Shown piece after piece: positions 12,301-22,695 of a DNA stretch of 64,000 bases. This DNA comes from Euptelea pleiosperma (lineage: Eukaryota > Streptophyta > Magnoliopsida > Ranunculales > Eupteleaceae). Below the pieces are notes generated by a model. It saw only the letters and a program-made list of their open reading frames with translations. It was not told the origin of the DNA and made no database searches. The translations under genes were made by a program, and so were the position numbers. Location: assembly GCA_035048495.1 (NCBI GenBank), contig CM068547.1, forward strand, positions 30,697,913 to 30,761,912. Direction: 5' to 3'. Each line of letters opens with the position of its first letter. Position 1 is the first letter of the stretch.

Positions 12301-14407
12301 ATCAAAATATTTCTAAATAAAAATAAATAAAGCATTTTCATACAGCATAGAGCTATCCAATAACTTTTTTTTTTATGGGTAAAAGATATATATTAAAGGG
12401 GGTCGAGCTATCCAATAACTTAATAAATATATGTAGATTTATAAGAGAGAAGACTATAAAATAATTATAGCTGTGTTTTTTAGCAACTTAAAGAAGTAGT
12501 GCATGGGGGATGAAATAGACCAACCCTCTCCTAGAATCATTTTTTAATAAGAAAATCAATAAAATAAAGGGTGACACTGCTGTGTGTCAGGATGTGTGCC
12601 GGTCATGTCAATACGGTGAAAAAACACCCTAAAAGTGTTGTGTTGTTCTGAAATAGAATACAATAATATAAGAAATGCAGTTACTACGGGAGAAAGTGAG
12701 CTTATGACTTGAAAAAACAGAGCATATGAGGAGTAACTCAAATAAAATAAAATGAAAAGAAGAGCTGATAATATTGAACAATGCACTAAATACAAGGGAA
12801 CGTCTGAATCTGAGTACTCAAAACTTAAATGTCAATCCTTGAGCACAATAACCAGACATGTCTCTCATGTACAGCGGGTCACGGCCCACCAAAGAATGGG
12901 CCCCATCAGATCTGTTGACTTCTACGGGTGCTTTTTACTAGAATTTTTTGTCCAAAGGAATTGAGCGTAATTGAATGGCTGAGACATCTAATAATATTTG
13001 ATTTTTGGCCCTGTAGATCTCTCATGGGAGCCCTTAACTTTTCTATTCCGATCCTCTGCATATCAGCCACAGGTCCATGTGTCCAGATATTGTCTTTAAG
13101 ATAGTCATTTGGAGTTAGAGAACTCAGACTCTACATTTCCCCATGCATTAAATAAAATAATATCAAGAAATGTTGCTATACAGAAAGAAGAAAGTTCTGC
13201 ATTGGAAAAACAGAAGAGACGAGAAGGAGTAACACCTACAAACAAATAGAAAGAAGATATTAATGGATTAAATTCAACCAATACCAAGAAAATGCAAAAG
13301 ACATGCTTGATACCTAACCTCGTTGTGATGGTAGCTAGTCAATATTGCATCTCGTAATCTGAGACCTCTCTTTGTCTCACGTGAAGCAACACATGGTAGG
13401 GAATCTGGTAGAGGGTCAAGGACGAAACTATATCTCAAAGGCCTAATATTCATAAACGCTGTATCAACTTTCAGAAATCTAACTATTTCCTGAACCACTT
13501 GCTTCCACTCTTTGAAGTCAGTTTCCTGGAAACAAAGATCATTTGCAAGTCATTCATTCTATGCCTCACAAAACACATGAACAAAGTATTAAATATCGCA
13601 ATCGTAGTGCATATAGGTGCCACCAAAGAATGATAAGTATAGCAAAACATATCGATAAAATTTGTACAGCATGTCAAATTACAAACTATTCTACTATAAA
13701 TTATGAAATGTATCGATATTTAGTACAATCCACATGAAAAAGGATTTCAATTTTTTCCGTCTCTGTTAAAATTTTCAAAACTCGTTTATTCTAAAACGAT
13801 TGAGAAATACAAATAGACGATAACCTGGAAATTCCGCTTGCACTCATCCACCAACACTTTGAGTTGATTAACGAGCTGATGCACCATTTCCCTCCGATTC
13901 AAAACCAAGCAGACAATCAAGAACCTAGCGAGGCACCTCAATTGCTTGTTAGCGAGATTGAGATCCTGTGATGACGAGCCTTCCTTGAAATACTCACGGC
14001 TCAAGATAGCCTCGTAGAAAATATACGACTCCGACAAATAACTCGCCTCGCTCGTCCGAAGATACTGCCCGTAATACAGCTGAGCTATCCGAGAGGCAAT
14101 CTCTCCAATCTCCCATCTCTTCAGCCCAGCCTCCACAAGCTTCTGCCGATTCTCTTGCTGGAATTTCCACAACTGCGTGTACACCTTAAAGACCTTGTGG
14201 AAATACGTATCGTACCTGAAACAGACACAGAACACGCATGCATCTAGGGTTTCTAATGTTTTGATCGATTAACTACATTTCGGATAGACACGTCTCGTAC
14301 CTGGTTCTTCCATAGTAAGGCAAATCCCTAACCCTAGAGAACTTCCGGTCGGCCTTATCGACCAGAGCCCAGTATATTTCGCTGACTGGGATGTTGTTTT
14401 GCGCCAT
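326..14407 (-). CDS. SCAI: SCAI-homologue (DUF3550/UPF0682 family) gene, ten exons, with a one-base deletion in exon 4
   Basis: Exons on the minus strand: 14407-14301, 14215-13825, 13525-13319, 12113-11875, 6226-6160, 5993-5766, 5588-5449, 1999-1811, 1714-1578, 608-326. All introns read GT...AG and all phases join. The product starts MAQNNIPVSEIYWALVDKAD and contains family-typical stretches such as RYDTYFHKVFKVYTQLWKFQ, TLDTFRMLQCLEWEPSGSFY and FNKKEFLPDCLPHLPES. With one missing base allowed it is about 662 residues. Animal SCAI is a nuclear co-factor that represses MRTF/SRF transcription and acts in DNA repair; the plant role is not established. Oddity: exon 4 is 239 nt although both its introns are phase 0, and the frame breaks at about 11951, where homologous reading needs one extra base. 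As written, translation stops at 11877-11879 after about 313 residues. This may be a real null allele or a sequence error. Introns are swollen by transposons: intron 4 (6227-11874) carries a LINE. Identification is from family memory, not a search. Confidence 0.87.
978..1188. repeat. hAT-like MITE with GGATCGG-type interior
   Basis: It sits in SCAI intron 9. The 8-bp target duplication TCTGTAAC lies at 970-977 and 1189-1196. The ends are inverted: CATGGTTCAAAGTCTC on the left, and CAAGGATGAAAGTCTC read inward from the right. The right end resembles the maize Ac terminal repeat. The interior is a degenerate run of GATCGG/CCGATC motifs. It has no coding capacity. A relative lies at 19585-19760. 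Confidence 0.8.
2000..5448. other. SCAI intron 7, repeat-derived, no gene seen
   Basis: This is a 3.4-kb AT-rich intron. At 2430-2640 there is a degenerate run of GATGTCGACGTC-like motifs. Motifs of the TATCGG/CCGATA kind occur at about 2770-2850 and 4230-4400, the second running into GTTTAAGCCATGG, so both look like fragments of the CATGG-ended element class. The open frame at 3054-3491 is low-complexity AT-rich sequence without recognisable domains. Confidence 0.5.
7131..7516. repeat. hAT-like MITE with GTGTCGG-type interior
   Basis: A perfect 8-bp target duplication GTTAAGAC (7123-7130 and 7517-7524) flanks inverted ends CTATGTAACAAGGACACT and AGTGTCCTTGTTACATAG (the right end carries one extra base run). 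Next to the ends the sequence is a degenerate array of GTGTCGG/CCGACAC motifs; the centre is AT-rich. It lies in SCAI intron 4. Fragments of the same family occur near 12185-12640 and 44640-44690. Confidence 0.78.
8179..9631. repeat. Element with GGTTGAACC/GACCCGG-type ends
   Basis: Inverted ends CAAGTGTTCTGAAAACC and GGTTTCAGAAATTG are bounded by ATTAAAG (8172-8178 and 9632-9638). Regions just inside both ends (8190-8280 and 9430-9610) carry GGTTGAACC, GACCC and ACCGGTTGA motifs. The 1.1-kb centre is AT-rich and includes purine-rich sequence at 9120-9200; no transposase is visible. It lies in SCAI intron 4. Confidence 0.55.
9711..11347 (-). mobile_element. 5'-truncated LINE (L1 type), defective
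   Basis: Reading the minus strand, 11347-10887 encodes the C-terminal part of a plant LINE reverse-transcriptase polyprotein (FHLIDWKIVCSPKTQGDLRI, MNEALLGKWLWRFEEE, VGIEDKVKFWEDRWC). It continues at 10734-10540 with the zinc-binding segment of plant LINEs (VWVTKLPSKIAFFLWTASLD, CSICKHSGESVNHLLLHCD). The 3' end is TTCTACACTTATC followed by an A-rich tail (the T run at 9711-9722). Frameshifts and a MITE at 10190-10524 break it. It lies in the sense direction within SCAI intron 4. A related copy sits at 46330-47435. Confidence 0.85.
10190..10524. repeat. hAT-like MITE with TTTCGG/CCGAAA interior, nested in the LINE
   Basis: A perfect 8-bp target duplication ATCACAAT (10182-10189, 10525-10532) flanks CATGGTCTAAAGTTTCGG and its inverted counterpart CCGAAA...GACTTTGAACCATG. 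The interior is repeated GTTTCGG and CCGAAAC. It interrupts the LINE just after the zinc-binding segment. An apparent FGSFG-rich peptide read across it is the MITE and not protein sequence. Confidence 0.85.
12185..12640. repeat. Degenerate GTGTC-type element with a tiny retro-insertion inside
   Basis: GTGTTCGATATAAATACGAGG at the left and GTGTGTCAGGATGTGTGCCGG at the right match the ends of the 7131-7516 family. Within it a 17-bp direct repeat, GAGCTATCCAATAACTT (12350-12366 and 12405-12421), flanks a 38-bp insert that starts with a T run. That is what an extremely 5'-truncated retrotransposon tail on the minus strand would leave. Confidence 0.55.
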
Positions 14408-14806
14408 TAACCTAGATTTCAGTAGAAATCCCGGCGAATCGTTGTGATTTTCCGGCGAATTCCTGCAAATCGATTGCTGGAAATATCATTCGCAGAACAC
14501 ACTGATTGAAGTTTAACGGCGAAATATTGGACAAGCGGACGGAGGTCGAAAGAAGTAATCGAACTTTTCTGGATGAAAGGTCGGATTCTGATCTCTCTCT
14601 GTAGACGGATTTCAGACTGGATTCTGGAATGAAGGTCGGATTTGAATTTAACCTTAAATGGGAGTGTAATCGCGACGTCTGGGTCCGGCTATTCTCTCCA
14701 AGTTCCGAGCCCACACCCCCTTGCCTCCATTTTTAAAAACAGTCATACTTAAACGAGAGCACGGTGGACAATGCGCACACGTCGGTGACAGAGAATGAAC
14801 CGTTAT

Positions 14807-15895
14807 ATGACATAGAATTCTGTATCTACATTCCTCAAATTGCCACATGTCGCTCTTTTGGACCCACTAACCATGAATGTATGGCCCACATCTTTATAAA
14901 CAGGCTATGGATTTCAAGCCGCTCAATTTGGGCACCTCATGAACAGGCTATGGACTGGTTTAGCTCATGATAAAAAAAAGAGTATCCAATGGATAAAAAT
15001 CACCAATCATAATGATTTTTGGTGTGTAGGTCAATGAGATCAGTGGGTCCGAAGGAGTGTGCCACATGGCAATTTCAGGGACTTCTGTATCAAAATTTAG
15101 ATACAAAATGCTGTATCATAGATTTTCTTCAAAAGAGGAAAAAATGTAGTCCATATGTTCGGATGCAGTCGATGCCTACATAACTCGTTTTTATGGGCCC
15201 ACTAACCCGCATGGATGTTCAGCTAGCCCACCTCTTGGTTGGTATACATACCAAAATCAACTAGATTGATAATTTCTAACCGTTGGATTAAGTACCCAAA
15301 CAATATGCAAAAAACATGCATGAATCCAACGGCTAGAATCATCCTAAGAAGTGCTAAAATCCATGGTTAGAGAAAACCGATCAGACTGATTTTTGGTATG
15401 TATATCCACCAAGGGGTGGGCTAAACATTCATGCAGTTAGCGGGCCCATAAAAATGAGCTATGTAGGACCACGCGGGCCCTCTGCATCTAAAATTTTTCC
15501 CATATGTTCTATGATACAGAATTCTGTACCAAAATTTTGCTACAGAAGTTCCTCAAATTGCCACGTAGGACACTCTTTCATCCCCGTGGGCCCATCAATA
15601 TTTGGCCTACATCTTGGTATACCTACACACCAGAACTCAAGCATGATTGGATTTGAGCACTTTTTCATGGTGGGTTTCATGAATAGGCCAATGGGTTAGT
15701 TCCAACCCCAAAATGAAAAAGTGCTAAAATCCAAGGGCTAGAAATCACCAATCTCACTAGTCTTTGATGTACTTGTCCACCAATGCGTGGGGCCGAACAT
15801 TCATGGGTCAGTGGATCCAAAGAAATGCGTGTCAAATGGCGCTTGGAGGGACTTCTGTGTCAAAATTTTGATACATAATTCTGTGTGTATTTATC
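14807..15895. repeat. Stack of three foldback MITEs upstream of the SCAI gene
   Basis: Three palindromic elements follow one another, at about 14807-15122, 15123-15515 and 15520-15895. Each is two inverted arms around a short centre. The outer two start and end with sequence like ATAGAATTCTGTATC. The middle one carries GCCCACTAACCCGCATGGATG on the left and its inverse on the right. Related copies lie at 19780-20010, 27000-27365, 30870-31280 and 37270-37680. The stack begins 400 bp upstream of the SCAI start codon. Confidence 0.65.
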
Positions 15896-16370
15896 GTAAC
15901 ATCGCACGTGGGCATTGATCGGCACTGCTATCAGCCTCAGAGAACGTTCTCCTCATATCCAGATCGTTAGATGCTCCTTGGGATTCACGTCACACTAATC
16001 TCGAAGACCATCGAACAATCTAGACTTTGACAGCATCATTTTCCTTTTTGGATGATTACTTATGGGCAGACTTCCGGGCAATGATAGACATTTCTAAGAA
16101 CATTTTAAGGACACTGGAGCCCATGTAAGATGTTGGACACAATCATACTAGGGGTGACTTTTGTCTTGGGCCCAACCTAAATTTTGGATTTTGATTCCAT
16201 GCATTGAATATAGAACATGAGAGGACCAAATCCGGGCCCAAGTTGGATCTAGGTCGATCACGATCCATATTCGACTTTGATTCTAATCCATGACATGAGA
16301 TTTATATTTGCACCATATCCATATGAAAGATATCCAGGTCCGACCTACCGACTCCAAAATAATATACTAA
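15896..16370. other. Intergenic, nothing recognised
   Basis: No reading frame, RNA gene or repeat relative in the window was recognised here. Confidence 0.4.
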
Positions 16371-16560
16371 GGGGGCGTTTGGCAACACAAAAATAAGTAA
16401 ATTATTGACTTTTATACGCCAAAAAGTTAAAAAGTTAGTTTGGATGTGTTTCATATTTTAACTTTTGAAAAGTTAAAAACTGACTTAAAACTGAAGTTAA
16501 ATTTTTTAGCTTTTAACTTCTAAGAGAAATTCCCAGTGCTTGTAATTTCTGACTTTTTCG
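16371..16560. repeat. GGGGGCGTTTGGCAAC-ended repeat
   Basis: The end GGGGGCGTTTGGCAAC is followed by AAAAGTTAA/TTAACTTTT-rich sequence. The same sequence appears inverted at 57545-57740, upstream of the gamma-glutamylcyclotransferase gene. It looks like a small non-autonomous DNA element; target duplications were not determined. Confidence 0.55.
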
Positions 16561-16889
16561 AAGGTAAAAAATCAACTAGTAAGGGTCCAAATTTTATCTT
16601 TTATTTTCTTGTAAGTACCCAAGGGCCAAACCCTAGATTCAACTCGAACTAATTACCAAAACTGGGATCAGAACCAATGGAACTTGTCTCGGACTAGATT
16701 ACTTGAAAAGCAACAAAGCTCTAATGAGAGTACAACCAAGACCCAATACTAAATGTACAATAAACTATTATAAGGCAACATCTCGGGTTGCCATACATGT
16801 GACACAATTAAAGGCCTCTTTGCTTTCAAAGGTAAAACCTTCCCTCATTAAATGTCCCTTCATAGTTTAGGTTGTCTGGCACGTCCACG

Positions 16890-17220
16890 TCCCTCATCAA
16901 TGATGACAATAGCATAAACCAGGTGGCACACTCTTAAAGACCACTGACCTTATGGATGTTTGTCCCATTCCTAGGTGGACCTATATACCAAATATCAGTC
17001 TGATTAGTGATTTCAAACCTTTGGATATGAGTACCCAAAATAATGCTTGAAATCTATGGTTAAAAATCAACCCATGAAAATGACTCTAATCAAATCCTTA
17101 AAAATCACTAATCAGGCTGATTTTTTTGCATATAGGCCCACCTAGAGATGAGCCAAACATCGATAGGGTCAGTGATCTCTACGAGTGTACCACGTGTAAG
17201 GTGCTTTTATATTTTAGGTG
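16890..17220. repeat. Foldback MITE, family A
   Basis: Inverted arms share the cores GGATGTTTGNCC, CCTAGGTGGACCTA and TCAGNCTGATTAGTGATTTC. The same arms occur in the better-bounded copies at 38942-39342, 42319-42784 and 58109-58463. This copy is degenerate at its ends. Confidence 0.6.
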
Positions 17221-17302
17221 CACATGCATCGTTTCTCTTGTAAGAAGTTACTGTTTGCAATATTAGATAGGTAGAAAATTCAATTCTCTTAGTCATCCAA
17301 AC

Positions 17303-17674
17303 CAAGGTTTAAAGGAGGCTGTTTTAACGGCTAAACGGACTGCGGGCGTTACCGTTTAAACCGTTTAAATGGACTGAAATGGTCAGGGGCAAAAATGAAA
17401 AAAAATGGTAACAAACAGAATTAAATGGATTTTAACAGTTTTAACGGATTTTAACGAATTTTAACAGAATTAAACGGTTTTAACGGCCGTTTTTTTCACA
17501 AGATTTTTCAAAATTAAACGGCTGTTTAAACTATTTTAACGGCCGTTAAAACAAAAAAGGCCATTTTTTTCAAAAATGATTAAACGAGTTTAAACGCTTT
17601 TAACGGAAATGGGCTTGGGCGTTACCGTTTAAACGGCCATTAAAACTGTTTAAACGGCCGTTTTTAAAACCATG
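17303..17674. repeat. hAT-like MITE with AAACGG/CCGTTT array
   Basis: An 8-bp target duplication ATCCAAAC (17295-17302 and 17675-17682) flanks CAAGGTTTAAAG and the inverted end TTTTTAAAACCATG. The interior is a degenerate array of TTTAAACGG and CCGTTTAAA. AAACGG is the motif known to be bound by maize Ac transposase. A fragment with CATGGTTTAAAAACGACCG lies at 18013-18050. Confidence 0.82.
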
Positions 17675-19184
17675 ATCCAAACAACTAAATAAGAATTCAT
17701 TAGAAATTTCAAGTAAATTGGAATTCAAATTTCTAAAAATTAGAAGCTCTTGAATTCAATTTTTAATTCCAAATTCATGTCTAGTACTTGTACTAATGCA
17801 AGCTTTCAACACTATGAGAAAACTATGTTGATATTTTTAATGCGGTGCTAATGGCTATAATAAAGTTCTCACGACAAGTATAGTGCCACCTTCATTTTCA
17901 AATATTTCACAAAATACTATCCATGGTTTAAAGTAAGCATGGTTTTTTGGTAATTTTTTGAAGGGGTGTACCAACAATAGATGGTATGCATGCTAAAGCT
18001 ATAGTGTCAGCCATGGTTTAAAAACGACCGTTTAAACGGTAATACAAAAAATTAACTTTCTCCAATGGACCACCTAAATATTTTCTGACTGATTATATCT
18101 GTCACTTGTTTTGTCACGCATTATGTTCGTCACAAAATCTCAGGTGTCCGTCGCAAATAATTTTTTATTTATTTATTTTGTTCCCATTGATGTAAATCTA
18201 ACCTACAATTCACACAACTTTCTCCCGCGCGCTAAATGAATTGTCATGCAAATTTTCTCAAACCCAAACTCCTCTCTCGTTCTATTTTTTCTCCTCACAT
18301 CTAAGCCCTAACCCTCGTCTCTTTCTCATCAGTTCCTCTTTTTCTCTTAACCCGGCCCAAACCCCTTGTCTTCCCTCGGTTCCTCTCTTCTTCTCATCTG
18401 ATCCTTATATTTGGTGGATGATTTGAGTCGATACGGCACGAATTTCATTTCACCCTTTGGTAAGTGGATGCGAAGGAAACTTAATATTCCGAACTCTAGC
18501 CCCTCTCTCATTCTGTTCCGTCTTTTCTTCTTTTCTTCACCTCTCTCTCTCTCTCTCTCTCCTCCTGCTCTCTGCTTCATATTCTCTCTCGAGATAATGA
18601 GGACGAGACTAATTAGGTCGGCATTGGGAACTTCCTTCTCTCTCGAGGACTAGAAAAATCTTGAGAGATTGCGTGCTGAAAGGCAAGCGAAAATTGATGA
18701 ACTTAAATCATGTTTGATGAACTTATTCAACTTATTCAAAAGCATGTTTGATGAACCATCCTCTATTTCTAGTAGTTCTTAATTAATTTATAGTTGATGT
18801 CTGATCTACAACACAATCTCTTGTTTAGACTGTTGATTAGTGGATAGAAATCGATTTCTAAGAAATTATTAATGCTACCATCGTTGTCTGCTGAATTTGG
18901 GTGTTTCAAGCTTTTGTTTGATGCGCTCAAATTCTACTGTGGTCTTCATTACGCCATTCAATGACTTTCGTGAACGCAAGTTCAAAGAGAGCGATCATGG
19001 AATAGAGAACCCAATACGTGAGCCATTGCGCGCTGATCGTCAACACGAGGGTGAAGAATTTATGGTGGAAAGATATATATGAGCAACAACTTGATGATCA
19101 GTTGAAGCACTATAGCTAGGTTTTACAATCTAGATGGTCAGTCATGGAATATAAGTTGAACTTAGAACAACTTTTCATATACAC
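17675..19184. other. Intergenic, no gene supported
   Basis: This stretch contains a CT dinucleotide run at about 18542-18562 and several short open frames without recognised domains. The frame at 18897-19082 (HGIENPIREPLRADRQHEGE) has a protein-like composition but matches nothing I recognise. Confidence 0.35.
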
Positions 19185-19189
19185 AATGT

Positions 19190-19385
19190 TATTAAACTTG
19201 GCCGGCCCGAATGGTTGAACCTGTGACTCGGTCACAAAACCGGTCTGTGTTGATCCTGACCAAGCAATCTGTGAAAAAACAGTTCACATTCTTATAATCC
19301 GCTCGACTCGGCTGGTTGAACCGGTGACCAAGTTGACCTAGAAATGGGTTGAACCGGTGGCCTGGGTTGGTCCACGGAAGGGCGG
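19190..19385. repeat. GGTTGAACC-type element fragment
   Basis: Repeated GGTTGAACCGGTGAC and GGTCAC motifs on both strands resemble the ends of the 8179-9631 element. It continues into a family B foldback fragment at 19380-19460. Confidence 0.45.
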
Positions 19386-19584
19386 GCAAAACATTCATGG
19401 GTTAGTGGGCCCCAAAAAGTGCTAGCGCTAGGAAGCTATGCAAAAGGTGTAGGTGCACCTTTACCACCCCCACTAAAAAAACGGTTGACTTGGTGACTGG
19501 TTCATATGGTTCCTAACACTTCAATAAAGAAAAAAGAAAAGAATAGTTGCCAGCTCTATGAATTAGTTATCAATCGACTCTGAA

Positions 19585-19760
19585 CATGGATGAAAGTCTC
19601 GGAATCGAAGGTTGGATCGGTGGGATCGGCCAACTCGCCCCAAGACGGTGTGAAAATCCTTCAGAAAAAAGAGAACTCAGGCGAGACAGACATGGTTTGG
19701 ATCGGATCGGTGGGCTCCGAACCCGATTCAGATCGGGATCGGCCGAGACTTTGAACTATG
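19585..19760. repeat. hAT-like MITE with GGATCGG interior, Ac-like end
   Basis: The left end CATGGATGAAAG differs from the 11-bp maize Ac terminal repeat (CAGGGATGAAA) at one position. The right end is the inverted form CTTTGAACTATG. CTCTGAA precedes and follows the element, giving a 7-8 bp duplication. The interior is GGATCGG/CCGATC. It is the inverted relative of 978-1188. Confidence 0.75.
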
Positions 19761-19779
19761 CTCTGAACACATTGATGTT

Positions 19780-20500
19780 TAGCCCACATTAATATCTAGC
19801 TGTTGGATTTTGTACCCAAAAAACATGTTTGAATCCAACGGCTATAATAAAACCTAAAAAAGTACTAAAATATATGGCTAGAGATAACCAATCAGGTTAA
19901 TTTTTTACAAGAATATCCAACAAGAGGTGGGCAAAACATCCATGTTGTCAGTGGCCCAAAAAACATTGCTATGTAGGGCCACAAGAGTCCTCTGCATCTA
20001 AAATTTTTCCCACTTCACTAGTTTTCTCAAAAAATAAAAAAATAAATAAAAAGGTTTATGATTCAATTTTTCTGGAGTGTCACCCCAAACATATTTTTTT
20101 GCATAGATAAAAGTTTTTCTTCCAATGTAGCCAATCTGGACCATCCATCTGATATGCGTGGACTATGCCATTGTCCATATCATGCCCCATTATTTTCTGA
20201 GTGTTAAAACAGCACATAACGTAACGGGGGAGGTCCGAATCCATTATAACGGCCGTTTTTTAAACCATGATCACAACCATCCAATTCTACCTCATTCTTT
20301 TGGGTGGCATCAAAAGAAAAAAGGGCCAGGCGCTATATATATAATTAAAATCAATCATAACCCAGAAAAATGCTCGAATCTTATGGCTAAAAATCACCAA
20401 TCAGGCAGATTTTAGGTGTGTGTGTCCAGCAAATGATGGATCAAACATTCACGGGCCAGTGGGCTCAAAAGAGTACGACTTGGCATTTAGTGAAGTGAAG
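19780..20500. repeat. Mosaic of MITE fragments downstream of GRP1
   Basis: At 19780-20010 there is a family B foldback arm pair (TTAGCCCACATTAAT..., ...CATCCATGTTGTCAGTGG). At 20215-20270 there is a right end of a TAACGGCCGTT element finishing TTTAAACCATG. At 20320-20480 there is another foldback arm. No gene is seen. Confidence 0.5.
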
Positions 20501-20906
20501 GAGTAGGTGATTTTTTAAACTTCCAACATACGTACGCCGAGCCCAACGAATGTTTCATCCTTTGGATGGAGACTTATTCTCGCACTATAGTAAAGCTCTT
20601 TGCATGCGTTGAAAGCGTGAGGGAGAGTAGGAGGAAAGGAAGAGGTGACATAATATTCGTTCTCTCACTAACTACTACGTACAAACACACTGAAAATTAG
20701 ATAGAATTTTGGACGTCCGTTACCATTAAAGATGCACCAAAACCTTGGTTGGTTAAAAACAATACAATATGATCATGCATGCACCCTTCTTGGTACAAAT
20801 AGTTACAGACATTGCGCATCTCAATCAAGGTACCAGTGGAATTTATTAGTAGTACTAGCTAGTAGTTAAAATAGATGCCATTTTCTTGAATTTTAACTAG
20901 TTTTTC

Positions 20907-21875
20907 TCATGGGATGTAGCCACCATGACCTCCTCCTGCACCACTGCTGCTGCCGCCACCGTAGCCACCTCCATGTTCGCCTCCTGCTCCATAGCCACCA
21001 CCGCCTCCACTACCACCACCGCCACCACCACCGCTACCGTAGCCACTACCACCACCAGCACCTCCACCGCTACCATACCCACTTCCGTGCTCTCCTCCTG
21101 CACCGTAGCCAGCACCACCACCACTACCGCTACCTCCACCATAGCCGCCACCGTGTTCACCTCCAGCACCATAGCCAGCACCACCACCGGCTCCTCCACC
21201 GCTACCATACCCACCTCCATGCTCTCCTCCTGCACCATAGCCAGCTCCACCACCACTGCCGCTACCAGTACCATAGCCGCCGCCATGTTCACCTCCAGCA
21301 CCATAGCCAGCACCACCGCCAGCTCCTTCACCACTACCGTAGCCACCACCATGCTCTCCACCAGCACCGTAGCCAGTACCACCGCCGCTACCTCCACCAC
21401 CACCATATCCACCACCATGCTCGCCTCCAGCACCATAACCAGCACCACCACCATTACCACCTCCACTACCATAGCTGCCACCGTGCTCTCCTCCAGCACC
21501 ATAGCCAGCACCACCACCATTACCGCCACCACCACCGTAGCCGCCTCCATGTTCTCCACCAGCTCCATAGCCAGCACCACCACCGCTGCCACTACCTCCA
21601 CCACTTCCATACCCAGCTCCATGCTCCCCTACAGCCCCATAGCCAACAGCATTATGTTCACCTCCAACTCCATAGCCACCACCACCTCCAGATCCTCCAC
21701 CACCGCCATATCCTCTTGCAACACCTCCACCTCCATACCCTGAGCCACCACCAATGCCATGTCCAACACCATAAGTAGCTCCTCCCTCCAGAGTGAGGAG
21801 AGCTCTAGTGGCTGAACATATTCCTAGGCCCAATAACACAAAGAAAACAATACTAGCAACTCTATGAGTAGCCAT
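20907..21875 (-). CDS. Secreted glycine-rich protein (cell-wall structural GRP type), copy 1
   Basis: Single exon, 322 residues, with no intron seen. Residues 1-25 form a signal peptide (basic start, then a hydrophobic IVFFVLLGLGICS core, cleavage likely after ATRA). The rest is glycine-rich: about nine tandem units of roughly 22 residues with core GAGYGAGGEHGGGYGSGGG, where YG and the GGEHG turn recur, ending HGGYIP. This is the pattern of bean-type GRP cell-wall structural proteins, thought to reinforce walls of vascular tissue. A TATA box lies 40 bp upstream. The gene shares coding sequence, about 200 bp of promoter and 3' flank with the copy at 27943-28860. Long open frames on the opposite strand (His-rich, Ser/Thr-rich) are compositional shadows. 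Family assignment is strong; expression site is inferred. Confidence 0.93.
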   Translation of the reverse strand: MATHRVASIVFFVLLGLGICSATRALLTLEGGATYGVGHGIGGGSGYGGGGVARGYGGGGGSGGGGGYGVGGEHNAVGYGAVGEHGAGYGSGGGSGSGGGAGYGAGGEHGGGYGGGGGNGGGAGYGAGGEHGGSYGSGGGNGGGAGYGAGGEHGGGYGGGGGSGGGTGYGAGGEHGGGYGSGEGAGGGAGYGAGGEHGGGYGTGSGSGGGAGYGAGGEHGGGYGSGGGAGGGAGYGAGGEHGGGYGGGSGSGGGAGYGAGGEHGSGYGSGGGAGGGSGYGSGGGGGGGSGGGGGYGAGGEHGGGYGGGSSSGAGGGHGGYIP

Positions 21876-21914
21876 GGGAAGATGTTTTATGGAATGGGAA
21901 CAAGGGGGAGTGGG

Positions 21915-21922
21915 TATTTATA
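21915..21922 (-). promoter_or_regulatory. TATA box of GRP copy 1
   Basis: The minus strand reads CCTATAAATACCC. It lies 40 bp upstream of the start codon, implying a very short 5' leader. The same motif at the same relative place occurs in GRP copy 2. Confidence 0.75.
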
Positions 21923-22329
21923 GGGATTGGGAGGGGGGCCAAAACCGCGTTATTTGCTCATGGGGTGGTTGAGGCACATGCCTAGAGAAGTTGGGCGTCC
22001 CATAGTGTGGCCCAATAATACACTCACACAAGTAGGACTCAGTGTGCTTTTGCTGTCGTCCAATAGTATGTAATACATTCTTTTTTATTCCGAGCTAAAG
22101 TTTCTAACTTATCCTGCACTTTGGTGATGGATGACGCGCGGCTCTCATTTAAACCCCCCTTTCACACGAGCATTATCTATGCTCTATCTTGACCTAAATG
22201 AACTAGAACTGGATAGCCACTTAGTCATTGGGGATTCATTTTTATTCTACAAACTACCATGGTTGGGACCGTTGTGTTTGGTGATTGAGGCGTTTTGCTC
22301 TTATAAGAATGTGGCTCAGGTGTTTAATG

Positions 22330-22695
22330 CATGGTTTTTATAACGAAAATACCGGCCGTTAGAACGTATTCGGAGCTCCCCCGTTATGTTTTGCACCATT
22401 TTATCGCTTAGAAATTAACGGCTGTTATTTCGTTATAATGGCCGTTATTTTCTGCTATAACGACCATTATATATTTTCTGAAACAGTGTTAAAATAACAT
22501 CCGTTATTTCTGTTATTTTTCCTTTTTCCGTTTTTTTTTTCTGTTATAAATTTTATTGAAAATTTAAATTTTGAAATTTGAAATTTAGCCCCATTTTCCA
22601 TTATTTTTCCATTTTTACCCATGTGCGTTACAATCCGTTATAACGGAAAAAATGGTAATGCCCCAGTCCGTTATAACGGACCCTTTTAAACCTTG
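22330..22695. repeat. hAT-like element with TAACGG array upstream of GRP copy 1
   Basis: It starts CATGGTTTTTATAACG, preceded by GTTTAATG, and ends CCCTTTTAAACCTTG. The interior is a degenerate run of CCGTTATAACGG motifs. The left flank GTTTAATG is the same target site as for the element at 29362-29923 upstream of GRP copy 2; the right duplicate is missing here. It therefore appears to be the same insertion, carried along by the GRP duplication. Confidence 0.72.

Noticed and set aside
17905..18240. Complete TTTAAACGG element from 18013 to the CCATG at about 20268
   Set aside because: The two ends have different motifs (AAACGG and TAACGG) and no matching target duplication, so they are fragments of separate elements.
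20909..21778. Long plus-strand open frames opposite the GRP genes (His-rich, Ser/Thr-rich), also at 27945-28763
   Set aside because: They mirror the GGN codon bias of the GRP repeats; they have no independent start context or family match, and the antisense of any glycine-rich array stays open in these frames.
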